From the NCBI RefSeq assembly GCF_003604215.1, contig NZ_QXGS01000010.1, forward strand, positions 1-64,000: a stretch of 64,000 bases of DNA, in the 5' to 3' direction. The first letter of the stretch is position 1. Each line of letters begins with the position of its first letter. This DNA is from Teichococcus vastitatis (lineage in GTDB: Bacteria > Pseudomonadota > Alphaproteobacteria > Acetobacterales > Acetobacteraceae). Position numbers and translations under genes: made by a program. Shown piece after piece: positions 8,512-17,640 of this stretch. A model generated the notes under the pieces. The model was not told the DNA's origin and did not search any database. It was given only the letters and a program-made list of their open reading frames with translations.

Positions 8512-9234
8512 ATGAGCCTGTCTCCCGAGACCTGCGCCAAGCTGAAGACCATCAGCACCGCCACCCTGGCCACCGCGCTCTACAAGCGCGGCTTCCGCAG
8601 CCAGATGATCCAGGGCGTGCAGCCCGTGGGCGGCCGGATCAGGGCTGAGTCCATGGTCGGCGAGGCCTTCACCCTGCGCTACATGCCCGCGCGCGAGGAT
8701 CTGAACCAGCTGACGGTGTTCCGCGACCGCGGCCATCCACAGCGCAAGGCGGTGGAGGAATGCCCGCCCGGCGCCGTGATGGTGATGGACAGCCGCAAGG
8801 ACGCGCGCGCCGCATCGGCCGGCGGCATCCTGATCACCCGCCTGCAACAGCGCGGCGTTGCCGGCGTGGTTACCGACGGGGGCTTCCGGGACAGCGCCGA
8901 GATCGGCCAGCTGGACATGCCGGCCTATCACGCGCGCCCCTCAGCACCGACCAATCTGACGCTGCACCAGGCTATCGACATCAATGTGCCGATCGGTTGC
9001 GGTGACGCGCCGGTGTTTCCCGGAGACGTCATCGTCGGCGATGCCGATGGCGTCATCGTCATCCCGGCGCATCTGGCCGACGAGATCGCGGCGGAAGCGG
9101 TGGAGATGACCGCGTTCGAGGATTTCGTCACGGAGGAAGTGCGCGGAGGTCGCTCGATCCTCGGCCTCTACCCGGCGACGGACGAGCAGACCCTGACCGA
9201 TTTCGCCGCCTGGCGGCAGCGCAACGGGCGCTGA
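8512..9234 (+). CDS. RraA-like protein (RraA / HMG-aldolase superfamily)
   Basis: A 240-residue member of the RraA-like fold, longer than E. coli RraA (about 160 aa). Conserved blocks are STATLATAL near the N-terminus, GVAGVVTDGGFRD (R126-D127) and DADGVIVIP. Relatives include HMG/CHA aldolases, oxaloacetate decarboxylases and the RNase E regulator RraA. Class II aldolases carry a D-x20-RD motif; here residue 105, where the Asp should be, is Gly, as in RraA proper. In this operon a 2-keto-3-deoxy acid aldolase or decarboxylase would be expected, so either the chemistry differs or it serves another role. It starts 13 nt after the dehydratase. Confidence 0.75.
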   Translation: MSLSPETCAKLKTISTATLATALYKRGFRSQMIQGVQPVGGRIRAESMVGEAFTLRYMPAREDLNQLTVFRDRGHPQRKAVEECPPGAVMVMDSRKDARAASAGGILITRLQQRGVAGVVTDGGFRDSAEIGQLDMPAYHARPSAPTNLTLHQAIDINVPIGCGDAPVFPGDVIVGDADGVIVIPAHLADEIAAEAVEMTAFEDFVTEEVRGGRSILGLYPATDEQTLTDFAAWRQRNGR

Positions 9235-9302
9235 CCGGGCTTCCGGTTCATCAATGCATGGGGCGGCGCCGGATGGTGCCGCCTCCAGAGGAACGCACAA
9301 GA

Positions 9303-10268
9303 ATGAAGCTGACCAAGACCGCCGCGGTGGCCTGCGCGCTGTCGCTCACCGCCCTGCCCGCGCTGGCACAGAACACCTACCCCACCCAGCCGATCCGCCT
9401 CATCGTGCCGTTCTCAGCCGGCACGTCCGACACGGTTGCCCGGCTCGTCGGCCAGGAGATGAGCAAGGCGCTGGGCCAGCCCATCGTGGTCGAGAACCGC
9501 GCCGGCGCCGGCGGCAACATCGGCAGCGAGGCCTGCGCCCGCGCACCGGCGGATGGCTACACCCTGTGCCTCGGCACGATCAGCAGCCACGCCATCAACC
9601 CGGCCATCTACCCGAAGATTCCCTACAACAACCTGCGTGACTTCGCGCCGGTCTCGCAACTCGCGTCGCAGCCCAACGCGCTGGTGGTGACGCAGGACTT
9701 CCCGGCGAAGGACGTCAAGGGGCTGGTCGAGACTTTGAAGGCGAAGCCCGGCACCTACAATTATGGCAGTTCCGGCGTCGGCACCTCGATTCACTTGGCA
9801 GGATCTCTGTTCGCGCAGCTGACCGGCACAGAGATGGAGCATGTCCCCTATCGCGGCAGCGGACAGGTGATGACGGCGTTGCTGACCGGCGAATTGCCGG
9901 TCGCGTTTGACAATTTCTCCTCTGCCTGGCCGTTCGCTCGCGAAGGCAAGATGCGCATCCTGGGCGTCACCTCGCTGACGCGCAGCGCGACGGCACCCGA
10001 CATCCCGACGGTGGCGGAAACCGTGCCGGGCTTCGAAAGCCTGTCCTGGCATGGCTTGTTCGTCCCGGCCGGCACGCCGCCCGCGATCGTGGAGCGCCTG
10101 CACAAGGAGGCGGTGGCGGCGCTCGCACAGCCTTCCGTGCAGTCACGCTTCAAGGATCTGGGCATCACTCCCGTCGGCAACACGCCTGAGCAGTTCAGCG
10201 CCTTCATCGCCAGCGAAACCAAGCGCTGGGGCGAGGTCGCACAGAAGGCCAAGATCGAGATCGACTAA
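9303..10268 (+). CDS. Bug-family tripartite tricarboxylate transporter receptor (first copy)
   Basis: A 321-residue periplasmic binding protein with a Sec signal peptide (MKLTKTAAVACALSL, cleaved after ALAQ about residue 21). The mature start, YPTQPIRLIVPFSAG, and the VENRAGAGGNIG block are classic for Bug receptors. These bind carboxylated or small organic solutes for TctAB or act as sensors. No tctA or tctB lies nearby. The ATG at 9303 is chosen because upstream in-frame residues are charged and would precede the signal. Position after the dehydratase and RraA-like genes suggests it captures the operon's substrate. Confidence 0.88.
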   Translation: MKLTKTAAVACALSLTALPALAQNTYPTQPIRLIVPFSAGTSDTVARLVGQEMSKALGQPIVVENRAGAGGNIGSEACARAPADGYTLCLGTISSHAINPAIYPKIPYNNLRDFAPVSQLASQPNALVVTQDFPAKDVKGLVETLKAKPGTYNYGSSGVGTSIHLAGSLFAQLTGTEMEHVPYRGSGQVMTALLTGELPVAFDNFSSAWPFAREGKMRILGVTSLTRSATAPDIPTVAETVPGFESLSWHGLFVPAGTPPAIVERLHKEAVAALAQPSVQSRFKDLGITPVGNTPEQFSAFIASETKRWGEVAQKAKIEID

Positions 10269-10309
10269 CTAGCGCCGGCCGAGTGTTGCACCCCCGAGGA
10301 GACAACCGC

Positions 10310-11290
10310 ATGAAGCGACGCATTCTGTTGCAGGCCGGTGCGCTAAGCATGCCGGCGCTGGCGCTGGGCCGCATGGCCCTGGCGCAGTCCTGGCCAAGCC
10401 GGCCGGTCACCATGATGGTGCCCTTTGCGCCGGGTGGCTCCTCCGATATCATCGGGCGGGCCGTGGCTCAGCGGATGAGCTTGACCTTGCCGAAGCCGGT
10501 GGTGGTGGAGAATCGCCCCGGCGCCGCCGGCGAGGTCGGCGCGCGGCTGCTGGCACGGGCGGAGCCGGATGGCCACCTGCTTATGGCCGCACCGATCAGC
10601 ACCTTTGCCATCAACAAGGCGCTGCGGCCGCAGCTGGGCTATGATCCGGTGACCGACTTCACCAACCTGACCCTCTCGGTCACCACGCCCAACGTGCTGG
10701 TGGTCAATCCGGCCCAGGTGAAGGCCGGCACGCTGCAGGAATTCATCGCCTGGCTGAAGCGCACAGGCGCGCAGGATTCGTATTCGTCCAGCGGCGTTGG
10801 CTCCTCGGACCACCTGACGGCGGAGCTGTTCAACCAGCGCACCGGATCGCGCGTGGCGCATATTCCCTATGCGGGTGGAGCGCCGGCCACCACGGACCTG
10901 ATCTCCGGCACGGTGCAGATGTCGTTCCAGAACCTCGGCTTCATCACGCCCTTCATCCGCGACAAGCAGGTGAAGCCGCTGATCGTTACTTCCGAGGAGC
11001 GGCACCCCCTGCTGCCTGACGTACCAACAGCCGCCGAGGCAGGGCTGGAGGATTTCGTGGTGTATTCCTGGCAGGCCATGGCGGCGCCGCCGAAGATGAA
11101 CCCCGCTCTGGTGCAGCAGATCCATGGCTCGATCATCGAGGCCCTGCGGCAGCCGGAGGTGGTGAAGCAGATGGATCTCATCGGTTTCAGCATCGTCGGC
11201 AACAGCCCGGAAGAATTCCAGGCCTTCCAGACGAAGGAGATCGAGCGCTGGACGCAGGTTGTGCGGGCCGGAAACATCCGGCCTGAATAA
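10310..11290 (+). CDS. Bug-family tripartite tricarboxylate transporter receptor (second copy)
   Basis: A 326-residue receptor, 41 nt after the first and only moderately similar to it, so not a recent duplication. It begins with MKRRILLQAG, a signal peptide with paired arginines, cleaved near LAQ at about residue 25. The mature part shows WPSRPVTMMVPFAPGGSSD, VENRPGAAGEVGA and a conserved SSGVGSSDHL ligand-loop. A GAGGAGA ribosome site lies 9 nt upstream of ATG 10310. Permease genes are absent, so transport would depend on TctAB elsewhere. A perfect palindrome terminates the operon. Confidence 0.87.
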   Translation: MKRRILLQAGALSMPALALGRMALAQSWPSRPVTMMVPFAPGGSSDIIGRAVAQRMSLTLPKPVVVENRPGAAGEVGARLLARAEPDGHLLMAAPISTFAINKALRPQLGYDPVTDFTNLTLSVTTPNVLVVNPAQVKAGTLQEFIAWLKRTGAQDSYSSSGVGSSDHLTAELFNQRTGSRVAHIPYAGGAPATTDLISGTVQMSFQNLGFITPFIRDKQVKPLIVTSEERHPLLPDVPTAAEAGLEDFVVYSWQAMAAPPKMNPALVQQIHGSIIEALRQPEVVKQMDLIGFSIVGNSPEEFQAFQTKEIERWTQVVRAGNIRPE

Positions 11291-11298
11291 AGCGGAAC

Positions 11299-11326
11299 GG
11301 CGGGCGCGCCGGCCGGCGCGCCCGCC
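11299..11326. terminator. Perfect palindromic terminator
   Basis: A 28-bp perfect palindrome, 12-bp arms GGCGGGCGCGCC (11299-11310) and its complement (11315-11326) around GGCC. It separates the Bug gene from the converging amidase gene and can act on both strands. Confidence 0.75.
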
Positions 11327-11333
11327 TTCACGG

Positions 11334-12824
11334 TCAGTCGAAGCTGAGAAAGCCGGGCATGCCGCTGATCGGCCCGGCCGCACGGAGTTTCGCCAGATCC
11401 GGCACCGGCCGCGCCAGGGTGGCGTCGCCGGCCACCGCAGCCTCGATGGCGCCGGCCACCGCGATCACCAGCGCATCGCCGCCGCGGGGCCCGACGATCT
11501 GCAGGCCGAACGGCATCCCGGCGCGGTCGACGCCCAGCGGCAGGCTGATGGCAGGATGCCCCGGCAGGGTGACCGCATAAGCGAGCGCTAGCCAATGGAA
11601 GTAGCTCTTGGTCGGCTGGCCGTCGATCTCGGCCGGGTACAGCTCGCTCCATGGACGCGGCGACAGGGTGATGGCGGGCGAGATCACCACGTCGACGCCC
11701 GCCTCGAAGAAGGCCTGCCAGCGGCGGTAGATCTGTGTCTGCAGCACCGAGGCACGCGCCACGTCGGAGGCGCTGTAGTTCAACCCCTCCTCCACGTTGG
11801 CGCGTACGTTCGGACCGACCATGTCCGGGCTGCGGCGAACCTTCTCCTCGTGCGACGCCAGGAAACTCAGGGCTCGAAGGATGGCGAAAGCCTCATCGGC
11901 GCCGCTGCAATCCGGGTGCTTCTCCTCCACGCCGCCGAACAACGACATCAGCGCCGCGACGCGCTCGGCGAACACCTCGCGGATGTGGCGCTCGGTCGGC
12001 GCGAAGCCGAAATCCGCCGTCGCCGCGACGCGCAGGGTCGACAGGTCGATGCTTTCGTTGAACGCCAGGCCGTGCCGCACATCGGTGTCCGGCAGGGTAT
12101 AGGCCAGCGGGTCCAGCGCATGGTCCGCCGCCATGGCCGCCATCATCAGCGACAGATCGCCGACGTCGCGGGCCATCGGGCCGAGCACCGGCAGGTTCGA
12201 CCAGCCGAGCAGGCGACGCTCTGCCGGCACCAGGCCGGGGCTGGGCCGAAAGCCGACGATGCCATTGAACGCGGCCGGATTGCGCAGGCTGCCGCCCGTG
12301 TCGGAGCCACTGGCCAGAGGCACCATGGAGCAGGCCAGCGCCACCCCGGAACCGCCGGAGGACCCGGCGGCCGACCGGCTCGGGTCGAACGGATTGCCGG
12401 TGGCGCCGTAAACGGCATTCCGCGTGTTGGCTCCGGCGCCAAATTCCGGCGTGTTGGTCTTGCCCAGCACGATGCCGCCCGAGGCACGAAGATCGGCCAC
12501 CATGCGGCTGTCGCTCGCCGCGACGTTGTCGCGGAACAGCGGACTGCCGAAGGTGGTCTTCAGCCCCGCCGCATCGTCGAGATCCTTGATGCCGAGGGGA
12601 AGGCCGTGCAGCAGGCCGAGCGTCTCCCCCGCCATCACGTCCGCTTCAGCCTGCCGCGCGGCGGCGCGCGCACCCTCCTCATCCAGCGCCACCATGGCGT
12701 TGACGGCGTGGTTCACCTCGCCGATCCGCCTGAGACAGGAGTCGAGCAGCTCGACCGGCGACAGCTTCTTGGTGCCGATCAGGCGGCGCGCCTCGACGGC
12801 GGACAGGTCGCAGGCTTCAGTCAC
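11334..12824 (-). CDS. Amidase signature (AS) family hydrolase
   Basis: A 496-residue serine hydrolase. The Ser-cisSer-Lys triad is visible: K80 in LGIKDLDD, cis-Ser155 in GSSGGSGVAL and nucleophile S179 in SDTGGSLRNP. The 75- and 24-residue spacings match those of characterised AS amidases. It hydrolyses an amide to an acid and ammonia; substrate unknown. The start is taken as GTG 12824 because AAAGGA lies 9 nt upstream, although an in-frame GTG at 12845 exists. It follows the gamma-glutamyltransferase gene by 24 nt on the same strand, suggesting shared use of gamma-glutamyl or other amides. A GatA role is unlikely without gatBC. Confidence 0.87.
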   Translation of the reverse strand: MTEACDLSAVEARRLIGTKKLSPVELLDSCLRRIGEVNHAVNAMVALDEEGARAAARQAEADVMAGETLGLLHGLPLGIKDLDDAAGLKTTFGSPLFRDNVAASDSRMVADLRASGGIVLGKTNTPEFGAGANTRNAVYGATGNPFDPSRSAAGSSGGSGVALACSMVPLASGSDTGGSLRNPAAFNGIVGFRPSPGLVPAERRLLGWSNLPVLGPMARDVGDLSLMMAAMAADHALDPLAYTLPDTDVRHGLAFNESIDLSTLRVAATADFGFAPTERHIREVFAERVAALMSLFGGVEEKHPDCSGADEAFAILRALSFLASHEEKVRRSPDMVGPNVRANVEEGLNYSASDVARASVLQTQIYRRWQAFFEAGVDVVISPAITLSPRPWSELYPAEIDGQPTKSYFHWLALAYAVTLPGHPAISLPLGVDRAGMPFGLQIVGPRGGDALVIAVAGAIEAAVAGDATLARPVPDLAKLRAAGPISGMPGFLSFD

Positions 12825-12848
12825 GGAAGAAGATCCTTTCAACACGGC

Positions 12849-14453
12849 TCAGTAGCCCAACGCACAGCCATCCTTGCGCGGATCGGAGCCGCCGATGAGC
12901 ACTCCGCGCGCATGGTCGATGAGAATGGCCTGGCCGCCGCCATGGGGCTTGTCGATCAGCTCGCAATCGTGGCCCATGCGGTTCAGGCGGTCCACCACGG
13001 CGGAGGGGATGCCGCGCTCCACCTGCAGCTTGCCGCCGTAGGGGAACAGGCGCGGAAAATCGAGGGCCGCCTGCACATCCATGCCGAACTCGAAATGGTT
13101 GCTCAGAACCAGCGTCTGGCCCATTGGCTGGAAGTGCCCGCCCATCACACCGTAGGGCATGATGGCGCGGCCATCCTTCACCACCATGCCGGGGATGATG
13201 GTGTGCATCGGCCGCTTGTTGGGGGCGATGCAGTTCGGATGGCCTTCCTGCAGCCGGAAGCCGAAACCGCGGTTCTGCAGCATCACGCCGCTCTTCTCGG
13301 CCAGGATGCCGGAACCGAAACCCTCGAATAGCGAGTTGATGAAGGAGCATGCGTTGCCATCCGCGTCGACGACGCAGAGATAGACCGTGTCCTTGTGCCG
13401 TACCCAGTCCGCCGTGCCTGCTTCCGGCAGCTGCTTCATCGCAACATCGTCACGGATGATCCCGCGCAGCGCGGTGGCGTATTCGGCGCTGGTCAGCCGC
13501 GCGACCGGAACGTCGACCAGCGCGGGATCGGCCAGGAACGCGTCACGGTCGCGATACGCCAGGCGGGCTGTCTCGACGTGGCGATGCAGGCGTTCCACCG
13601 AGAGCGGCCCGGCTTCCGGCGTTTCGAAACCGCCGAGGACCCCCAGCATGGACAGCACCAGCAGGCCGGAGCCATTGGGCGGGCACTGAAAGATGTCCAG
13701 GCCGCGCCACCGGCTCTGGATGGGCGTCACGAACTCGGCGACATCCAGGCCGGCGGCGAAATCCGCCTCGGTGTGGCTGCCCCCGGCCGCCTGCAGGGCG
13801 GCCACCATGTCGGCCGCGATCTCGCCCTCATAGAAGGCCTTGGCCCCGCGCTCACCGATCGCCCGCAAGGTGCGGCCCAGCGCTGGCTGGCGGAACATGT
13901 CGCTCGCGGCGAAAGCTTGGCCGTCCTTCAGGAAATGGCGCGCCGTGGCTTCCTGGAGGGACAGCTTGTGGACGCTGGCCGCCCAGTCGCTGGCCACGCG
14001 GGCATGCACCGGGTGCCCTTCCTCGGCCACTTTGGCGGCAGGCGCCAGGATCTCGGCCAGCGACAACTTGCCATGCGCCTCATTCAGCTTGGCCCAGGCG
14101 GAAATGGCGCCCGGAACCGTCACCGAATGGGCGGAGGTGCTGACCATGGCCGTCAGGCCATCGGCACGGAGGCGCTCCGGCGTGGCACCCGCGGGTGCGC
14201 GGCCGGAGCCGTTCATCGCCACCACCTGGCCACTGCCGGCGGGTGCGTAGAGGCAGAAGCAGTCGCCGCCGATGCCGGTGGATTGCGGCTCCACCACCGC
14301 CAGCATGGCAGCCGCCGCGATGGCGGCATCCATCGCATTGCCGCCCTGGCGCAGGATGTCGATGGCCGTCAGCGTGGCGATCGGCATGGATGTCGCCGCC
14401 ATGGCATGGGTGGCATGAACGGCGCTGCGGCCGGGAATATGGAAGTCGCGCAT
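12849..14453 (-). CDS. Gamma-glutamyltransferase family Ntn hydrolase
   Basis: A 534-residue self-cleaving Ntn hydrolase. The predicted nucleophile after autoprocessing is T356 in DTVYLCVVD, which would give a large subunit of about 355 and a small subunit of about 179 residues. Further family blocks are GGNAMDAAIA, a STGIGGDCF oxyanion region, GFGSGI and PYGVMGGHFQP. The family transfers or hydrolyses gamma-glutamyl groups, for example from glutathione. Unlike classical periplasmic enzymes it starts MRDFHIPGRS with no signal peptide, so it probably works in the cytoplasm. It lies just upstream of the amidase gene. Confidence 0.88.
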   Translation of the reverse strand: MRDFHIPGRSAVHATHAMAATSMPIATLTAIDILRQGGNAMDAAIAAAAMLAVVEPQSTGIGGDCFCLYAPAGSGQVVAMNGSGRAPAGATPERLRADGLTAMVSTSAHSVTVPGAISAWAKLNEAHGKLSLAEILAPAAKVAEEGHPVHARVASDWAASVHKLSLQEATARHFLKDGQAFAASDMFRQPALGRTLRAIGERGAKAFYEGEIAADMVAALQAAGGSHTEADFAAGLDVAEFVTPIQSRWRGLDIFQCPPNGSGLLVLSMLGVLGGFETPEAGPLSVERLHRHVETARLAYRDRDAFLADPALVDVPVARLTSAEYATALRGIIRDDVAMKQLPEAGTADWVRHKDTVYLCVVDADGNACSFINSLFEGFGSGILAEKSGVMLQNRGFGFRLQEGHPNCIAPNKRPMHTIIPGMVVKDGRAIMPYGVMGGHFQPMGQTLVLSNHFEFGMDVQAALDFPRLFPYGGKLQVERGIPSAVVDRLNRMGHDCELIDKPHGGGQAILIDHARGVLIGGSDPRKDGCALGY

Positions 14454-14562
14454 GGTATGAAGCCCTCCGCAGGCTGAGTCGGATTGGGAACGCTGCCACG
14501 GACCGGCCCCGGCATCAATGCGGCCACTTCCGCATCGGCCCGGGCTGCGCTATCCGGAACCG

Positions 14563-14904
14563 ATGCAAGGCACCGCAACGATCGACGATTTCGACCGCCT
14601 CGACATCCGTGTCGGCACCGTGCTCGATGCGGAGCCGCTGGAAGGCGCCCGGAAACCCGCCCTCAAGCTGGTGATCGATTTGGGCCAGGAGATCGGTACC
14701 CGCCACTCCTCCGCCCAGCTTACGGCACATTATACGCCGGACAAGCTGATCGGGCGGCAGGTGCTTTGCGTGGTGAATTTCCCGCCCCGCCGCATCGCCG
14801 GCTTCCAGAGCGAGGTCCTGACCTTGGGCCTGCCGGATGCCGATGGCGCGGTGGTTCTGCTTCGACCCGATTTCGCCGTCCCCAATGGCGGCAGGATGTT
14901 CTGA
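14563..14904 (+). CDS. csaA: CsaA-like tRNA-binding domain protein
   Basis: A 113-residue single-domain protein of the EMAP/Arc1p OB-fold family. It shows [12 protein letters not shown] near the N-terminus, then a Y-x2[17 protein letters not shown] block and G-F-x-S-E-V-L-x-L-G, all typical of CsaA. CsaA proteins are proposed export chaperones and tRNA binders. ATG 14563 is chosen over an upstream in-frame start because the extra 15 residues are not family-like. It is immediately upstream (4 nt) of the phosphoribosyltransferase gene. Confidence 0.82.
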   Translation: MQGTATIDDFDRLDIRVGTVLDAEPLEGARKPALKLVIDLGQEIGTRHSSAQLTAHYTPDKLIGRQVLCVVNFPPRRIAGFQSEVLTLGLPDADGAVVLLRPDFAVPNGGRMF

Positions 14905-14908
14905 CGCC

Positions 14909-15388
14909 ATGGCGCAGCGCTACTACACCGTGAGCTGGGACCAGCTTCATCGCGACAGCAAGGCCCTGGCCTGGCGGCTGGTCGAGAAAGGCCCCTGGAG
15001 GGGCATCGTCGCCATCACGCGCGGCGGGCTGATCCCGGCGGCGATCATCGCGCGCGAGCTGGATTGCCGCATGATCGAGAGCGTATCGGTCATCACCTAT
15101 GACGAGGAAAAGCTCGGCAAGCCGGAGGTGGCCAAGCCTCCGACGGCGGCCGGCGACGGCGAAGGCTGGCTGGTGCTGGACGATCTGGTGGACACCGGCA
15201 GCACGGCCAAGGTGGTGCGCGCCATGCTGCCCAAGGCCCACATGGCCACCGTCTACGCCAAGCCGGCCGGCAAGCCGCTGGTTGATACCTTCGTCATGGA
15301 AGTGAGCCAGGACACCTGGATCCTGTTCCCCTGGGACACGGAACAGCAATTCGTGCCGCCGATCGCCCGTTCCGCCCAGCCCAAATAG
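14909..15388 (+). CDS. gpt: Xanthine phosphoribosyltransferase
   Basis: A 159-residue type I phosphoribosyltransferase, close to the 152-aa E. coli Gpt. The PRPP loop [11 protein letters not shown] (from about residue 86) and the early [13 protein letters not shown] loop are clear, as is the Gpt-type WILFPWDTE near the C-terminus that contacts the purine base. It salvages xanthine and guanine to XMP and GMP in the cytoplasm. ATG 14909 follows the CsaA stop by 4 nt; the frame is open further up, but that part overlaps csaA. Confidence 0.88.
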   Translation: MAQRYYTVSWDQLHRDSKALAWRLVEKGPWRGIVAITRGGLIPAAIIARELDCRMIESVSVITYDEEKLGKPEVAKPPTAAGDGEGWLVLDDLVDTGSTAKVVRAMLPKAHMATVYAKPAGKPLVDTFVMEVSQDTWILFPWDTEQQFVPPIARSAQPK

Positions 15389-15394
15389 GGTTCA

Positions 15395-15416
15395 GCCCGG
15401 CGCTGCCGCGCCGGGC
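15395..15416. terminator. Bidirectional terminator after gpt
   Basis: A perfect 9-bp stem, GCCCGGCGC (15395-15403) with GCGCCGGGC (15408-15416), TGCC loop, between two converging genes. Confidence 0.65.
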
Positions 15417-15422
15417 GCCTCC

Positions 15423-16415
15423 TCAATAGCCGCGGTCCGGACGAATCAGGTTCGGCAGTTCCTGCCCTGCCCGCTCCGCACGGATATTCTCCAGCAGGAT
15501 GTCCAGGCTGCGGTCGTTATAGGTGCCCGGGTCGTCGGCCGACATGTGCGGCGTGACCAGCAGGTTGGGCGTGCGCCAGGCGCGATGGTCCGGCGGCAGC
15601 GGTTCCGGCACGGTGACATCCGTGACCGCGGCGCCGAGATGCCCCGCTTCCAGCAGGTCGCACAGCGCGTCCTGGTCCCACAGCGGCCCGCGTCCGATGT
15701 TGAACAGCTTGGCGTCTTTCGGCAGCAATCCGAAGCGGCGGCGATCCATCAGGTTCTGGGTCTCCGGCGTCAGCGGGCAGGCCAGAACCAGAAACTCGGC
15801 CTCCGGCAGGATGCTGTCCAGCTCCTGCTGCGGAACCACCTTCTCGCAGGCCGGGTGCGGCGTGTTGCCGTGGCGCACGCCGATCACCCGCATGCCGAAG
15901 TGCCGCGCGTGCTCGGCGATGGCGCCGCCGAGCGAGCCCAGCCCGACCACCACCGCCGTTCGCCCTGCCAGGACGCTGCCGAAGCGGGGTTGCCACTGCG
16001 CCTCGCGCTGGCGGTCGGCGAAGAAGGGCACATGATTGGCCAGCATCAGCAGCGCCATGATGCCGAACTCGCCCGCCTTGCGGGCATGGGTACCGCGATT
16101 GTTCAGCAGCACCACCCCGGGCGGCAACCAGTCCAGCGGCAGCAGGCGGTCGATGCCGGCGGAGGTGCAGAACACCATGCGCAGCTTCGGAGCCCGGCCG
16201 CCCAGATCGCCGCCCATCATCTGGGCATGAACGATTTTGGTCCAGGTGACGACCACCTCGGCCTCGGCCAGTGCCGGATCCAGCCCGGCCGGATCGCTGC
16301 TGAAGCTGACCTGGAGGTCATCCAGGTCGGGATACCGCGACAGGGCGGCGTCCCACTGCTCGGGCGTGATGGGAAACAGGACTTCATCCGGGGGATTCTG
16401 CACATGGATACGCAT
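15423..16415 (-). CDS. D-2-hydroxyacid dehydrogenase, GhrA-like
   Basis: A 330-residue NAD(P)-linked dehydrogenase, the second of three in the window and of a different subgroup from the other two. The nucleotide site is VVGLGSLGGAIA, catalytic Arg lies in FNIGRGPLWD and His in VTPHMSAD; TSAGIDRL is the substrate-loop equivalent. The NIGRG and HMSADDP forms are typical of the short GhrA-like branch acting on glyoxylate, hydroxypyruvate or related keto acids. No signal peptide. It is convergent with gpt and lies 58 nt after the nicotinate phosphoribosyltransferase gene on the same strand. Confidence 0.85.
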   Translation of the reverse strand: MRIHVQNPPDEVLFPITPEQWDAALSRYPDLDDLQVSFSSDPAGLDPALAEAEVVVTWTKIVHAQMMGGDLGGRAPKLRMVFCTSAGIDRLLPLDWLPPGVVLLNNRGTHARKAGEFGIMALLMLANHVPFFADRQREAQWQPRFGSVLAGRTAVVVGLGSLGGAIAEHARHFGMRVIGVRHGNTPHPACEKVVPQQELDSILPEAEFLVLACPLTPETQNLMDRRRFGLLPKDAKLFNIGRGPLWDQDALCDLLEAGHLGAAVTDVTVPEPLPPDHRAWRTPNLLVTPHMSADDPGTYNDRSLDILLENIRAERAGQELPNLIRPDRGY

Positions 16416-16473
16416 GCGCGGACCCTCGCATGGCGGGCCGCGTCGTCAAGCCCGCATGCGCGTCAACGCGGCC

Positions 16474-17640
16474 TCAGCCCTGGCTCTTTTTCCGTTCGCC
16501 GTTGCGGTGCAGCAGGAATTCGCGACCCAGCTTGACCCGCGCCACGCCATCATAGGCCACGATATCGGCGGTGGCGTAGGTTTCGCTCCAGGTGTTGGGG
16601 ATGAAGCTGCCGGTGCCGACCACGTCGATCGGCGCCTTGGCCTCGGCCATCACGCGGCACTTGCTGACGCCGAAGCCCGAGGAGGCGACGATGCGCACCT
16701 TGGGGAAACCGGCCTCGTTCAGCGCCTCGCGCATGCGCCAGATGGCAGCGGCGGACACGCCGGTACCGACCAGGTGGCGCAGCTCGGTTTCCGAGCGGTA
16801 GCGCCGGATGGCCCCCGGCACGTGGCGCTCCAGCACGGCGTAGGATTCGGCCGGATCGAGCCCCTGCAGGAAGCGGCCGCCATGGGTGTCCAGCCGCACC
16901 CCCAGCTTGCCGGCGGCGGCCAGTTCCGGGAAGCGCTCGCACACGGCCAGGCTGTCCGTCACCTCCCGGCCGAAATAATCCACTAGAACGGTCAGCGGCT
17001 CGTCCGGATAGGTCTCGTGAAACATCTCGGCGGCCCGGACCGTGCTGCCGGCATAGCCGATCAGGGCATGCGGCATGGTGCCGTAGCCATGGTCCTTGCC
17101 GAACCAATGGGCCGTGGCGTCATTGGCGCCGCCGGTGAAACCCTTGGCCCCTTCCCGCTGCGCGGCCGCACCGCCGACCGCCGCCGCGTAGGACATCATC
17201 TCCTGCATCTCGGCGCCAGCGCAGTGCCGCGCCTCCATGGCCAGGAAGGCCGATTGCGGCAGCTCCACGCACATCTGGAAGGCGTTGTGCGCCGCGACAC
17301 AGGGCGGCCCGAGCTTCTGCAGGTACAGGGTTTCGAGGTCGGTCAGCTGCGTAAAGGAACCGGTCAGGTAGACGATCGGATCGCCCGCACCCACCCACTC
17401 GCCTTCCTGGTGCATCAATTCGACCTCGAATCGCGTGTTCCGTGCTTCGGCAACGCGAGCCAGCCAGTCCAGCATCAGGCGCGGCGCGGACACCACGGGC
17501 CGGCGCATGAACACGGCGTAGGTCACAGTGGCATCGCCGAACCGGCTGACGATCGCCTTGGTGCGGTTGAAATACGCGTCCGTCCGGGCAGCAATGAACG
17601 AATCGGCGTCCGGGCGGTCTCCTTCCACGCCCCCACTCAT
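16474..17640 (-). CDS. Nicotinate phosphoribosyltransferase
   Basis: A 388-residue enzyme of the type II phosphoribosyltransferase fold, making nicotinate mononucleotide from nicotinate and PRPP for NAD salvage. Supporting blocks are [11 protein letters not shown] near residue 20, the glycine-rich [10 protein letters not shown], a VLVDYFGRE segment and RIVASSGFG followed by DVVGTGSF, the phosphate-binding end. It is shorter than PncB of E. coli but matches the compact bacterial/archaeal group. ATG 17640 overlaps the TGA of the upstream DAHP synthase gene by 4 bp; longer in-frame sequence is a shadow of that gene. Confidence 0.82.
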   Translation of the reverse strand: MSGGVEGDRPDADSFIAARTDAYFNRTKAIVSRFGDATVTYAVFMRRPVVSAPRLMLDWLARVAEARNTRFEVELMHQEGEWVGAGDPIVYLTGSFTQLTDLETLYLQKLGPPCVAAHNAFQMCVELPQSAFLAMEARHCAGAEMQEMMSYAAAVGGAAAQREGAKGFTGGANDATAHWFGKDHGYGTMPHALIGYAGSTVRAAEMFHETYPDEPLTVLVDYFGREVTDSLAVCERFPELAAAGKLGVRLDTHGGRFLQGLDPAESYAVLERHVPGAIRRYRSETELRHLVGTGVSAAAIWRMREALNEAGFPKVRIVASSGFGVSKCRVMAEAKAPIDVVGTGSFIPNTWSETYATADIVAYDGVARVKLGREFLLHRNGERKKSQG

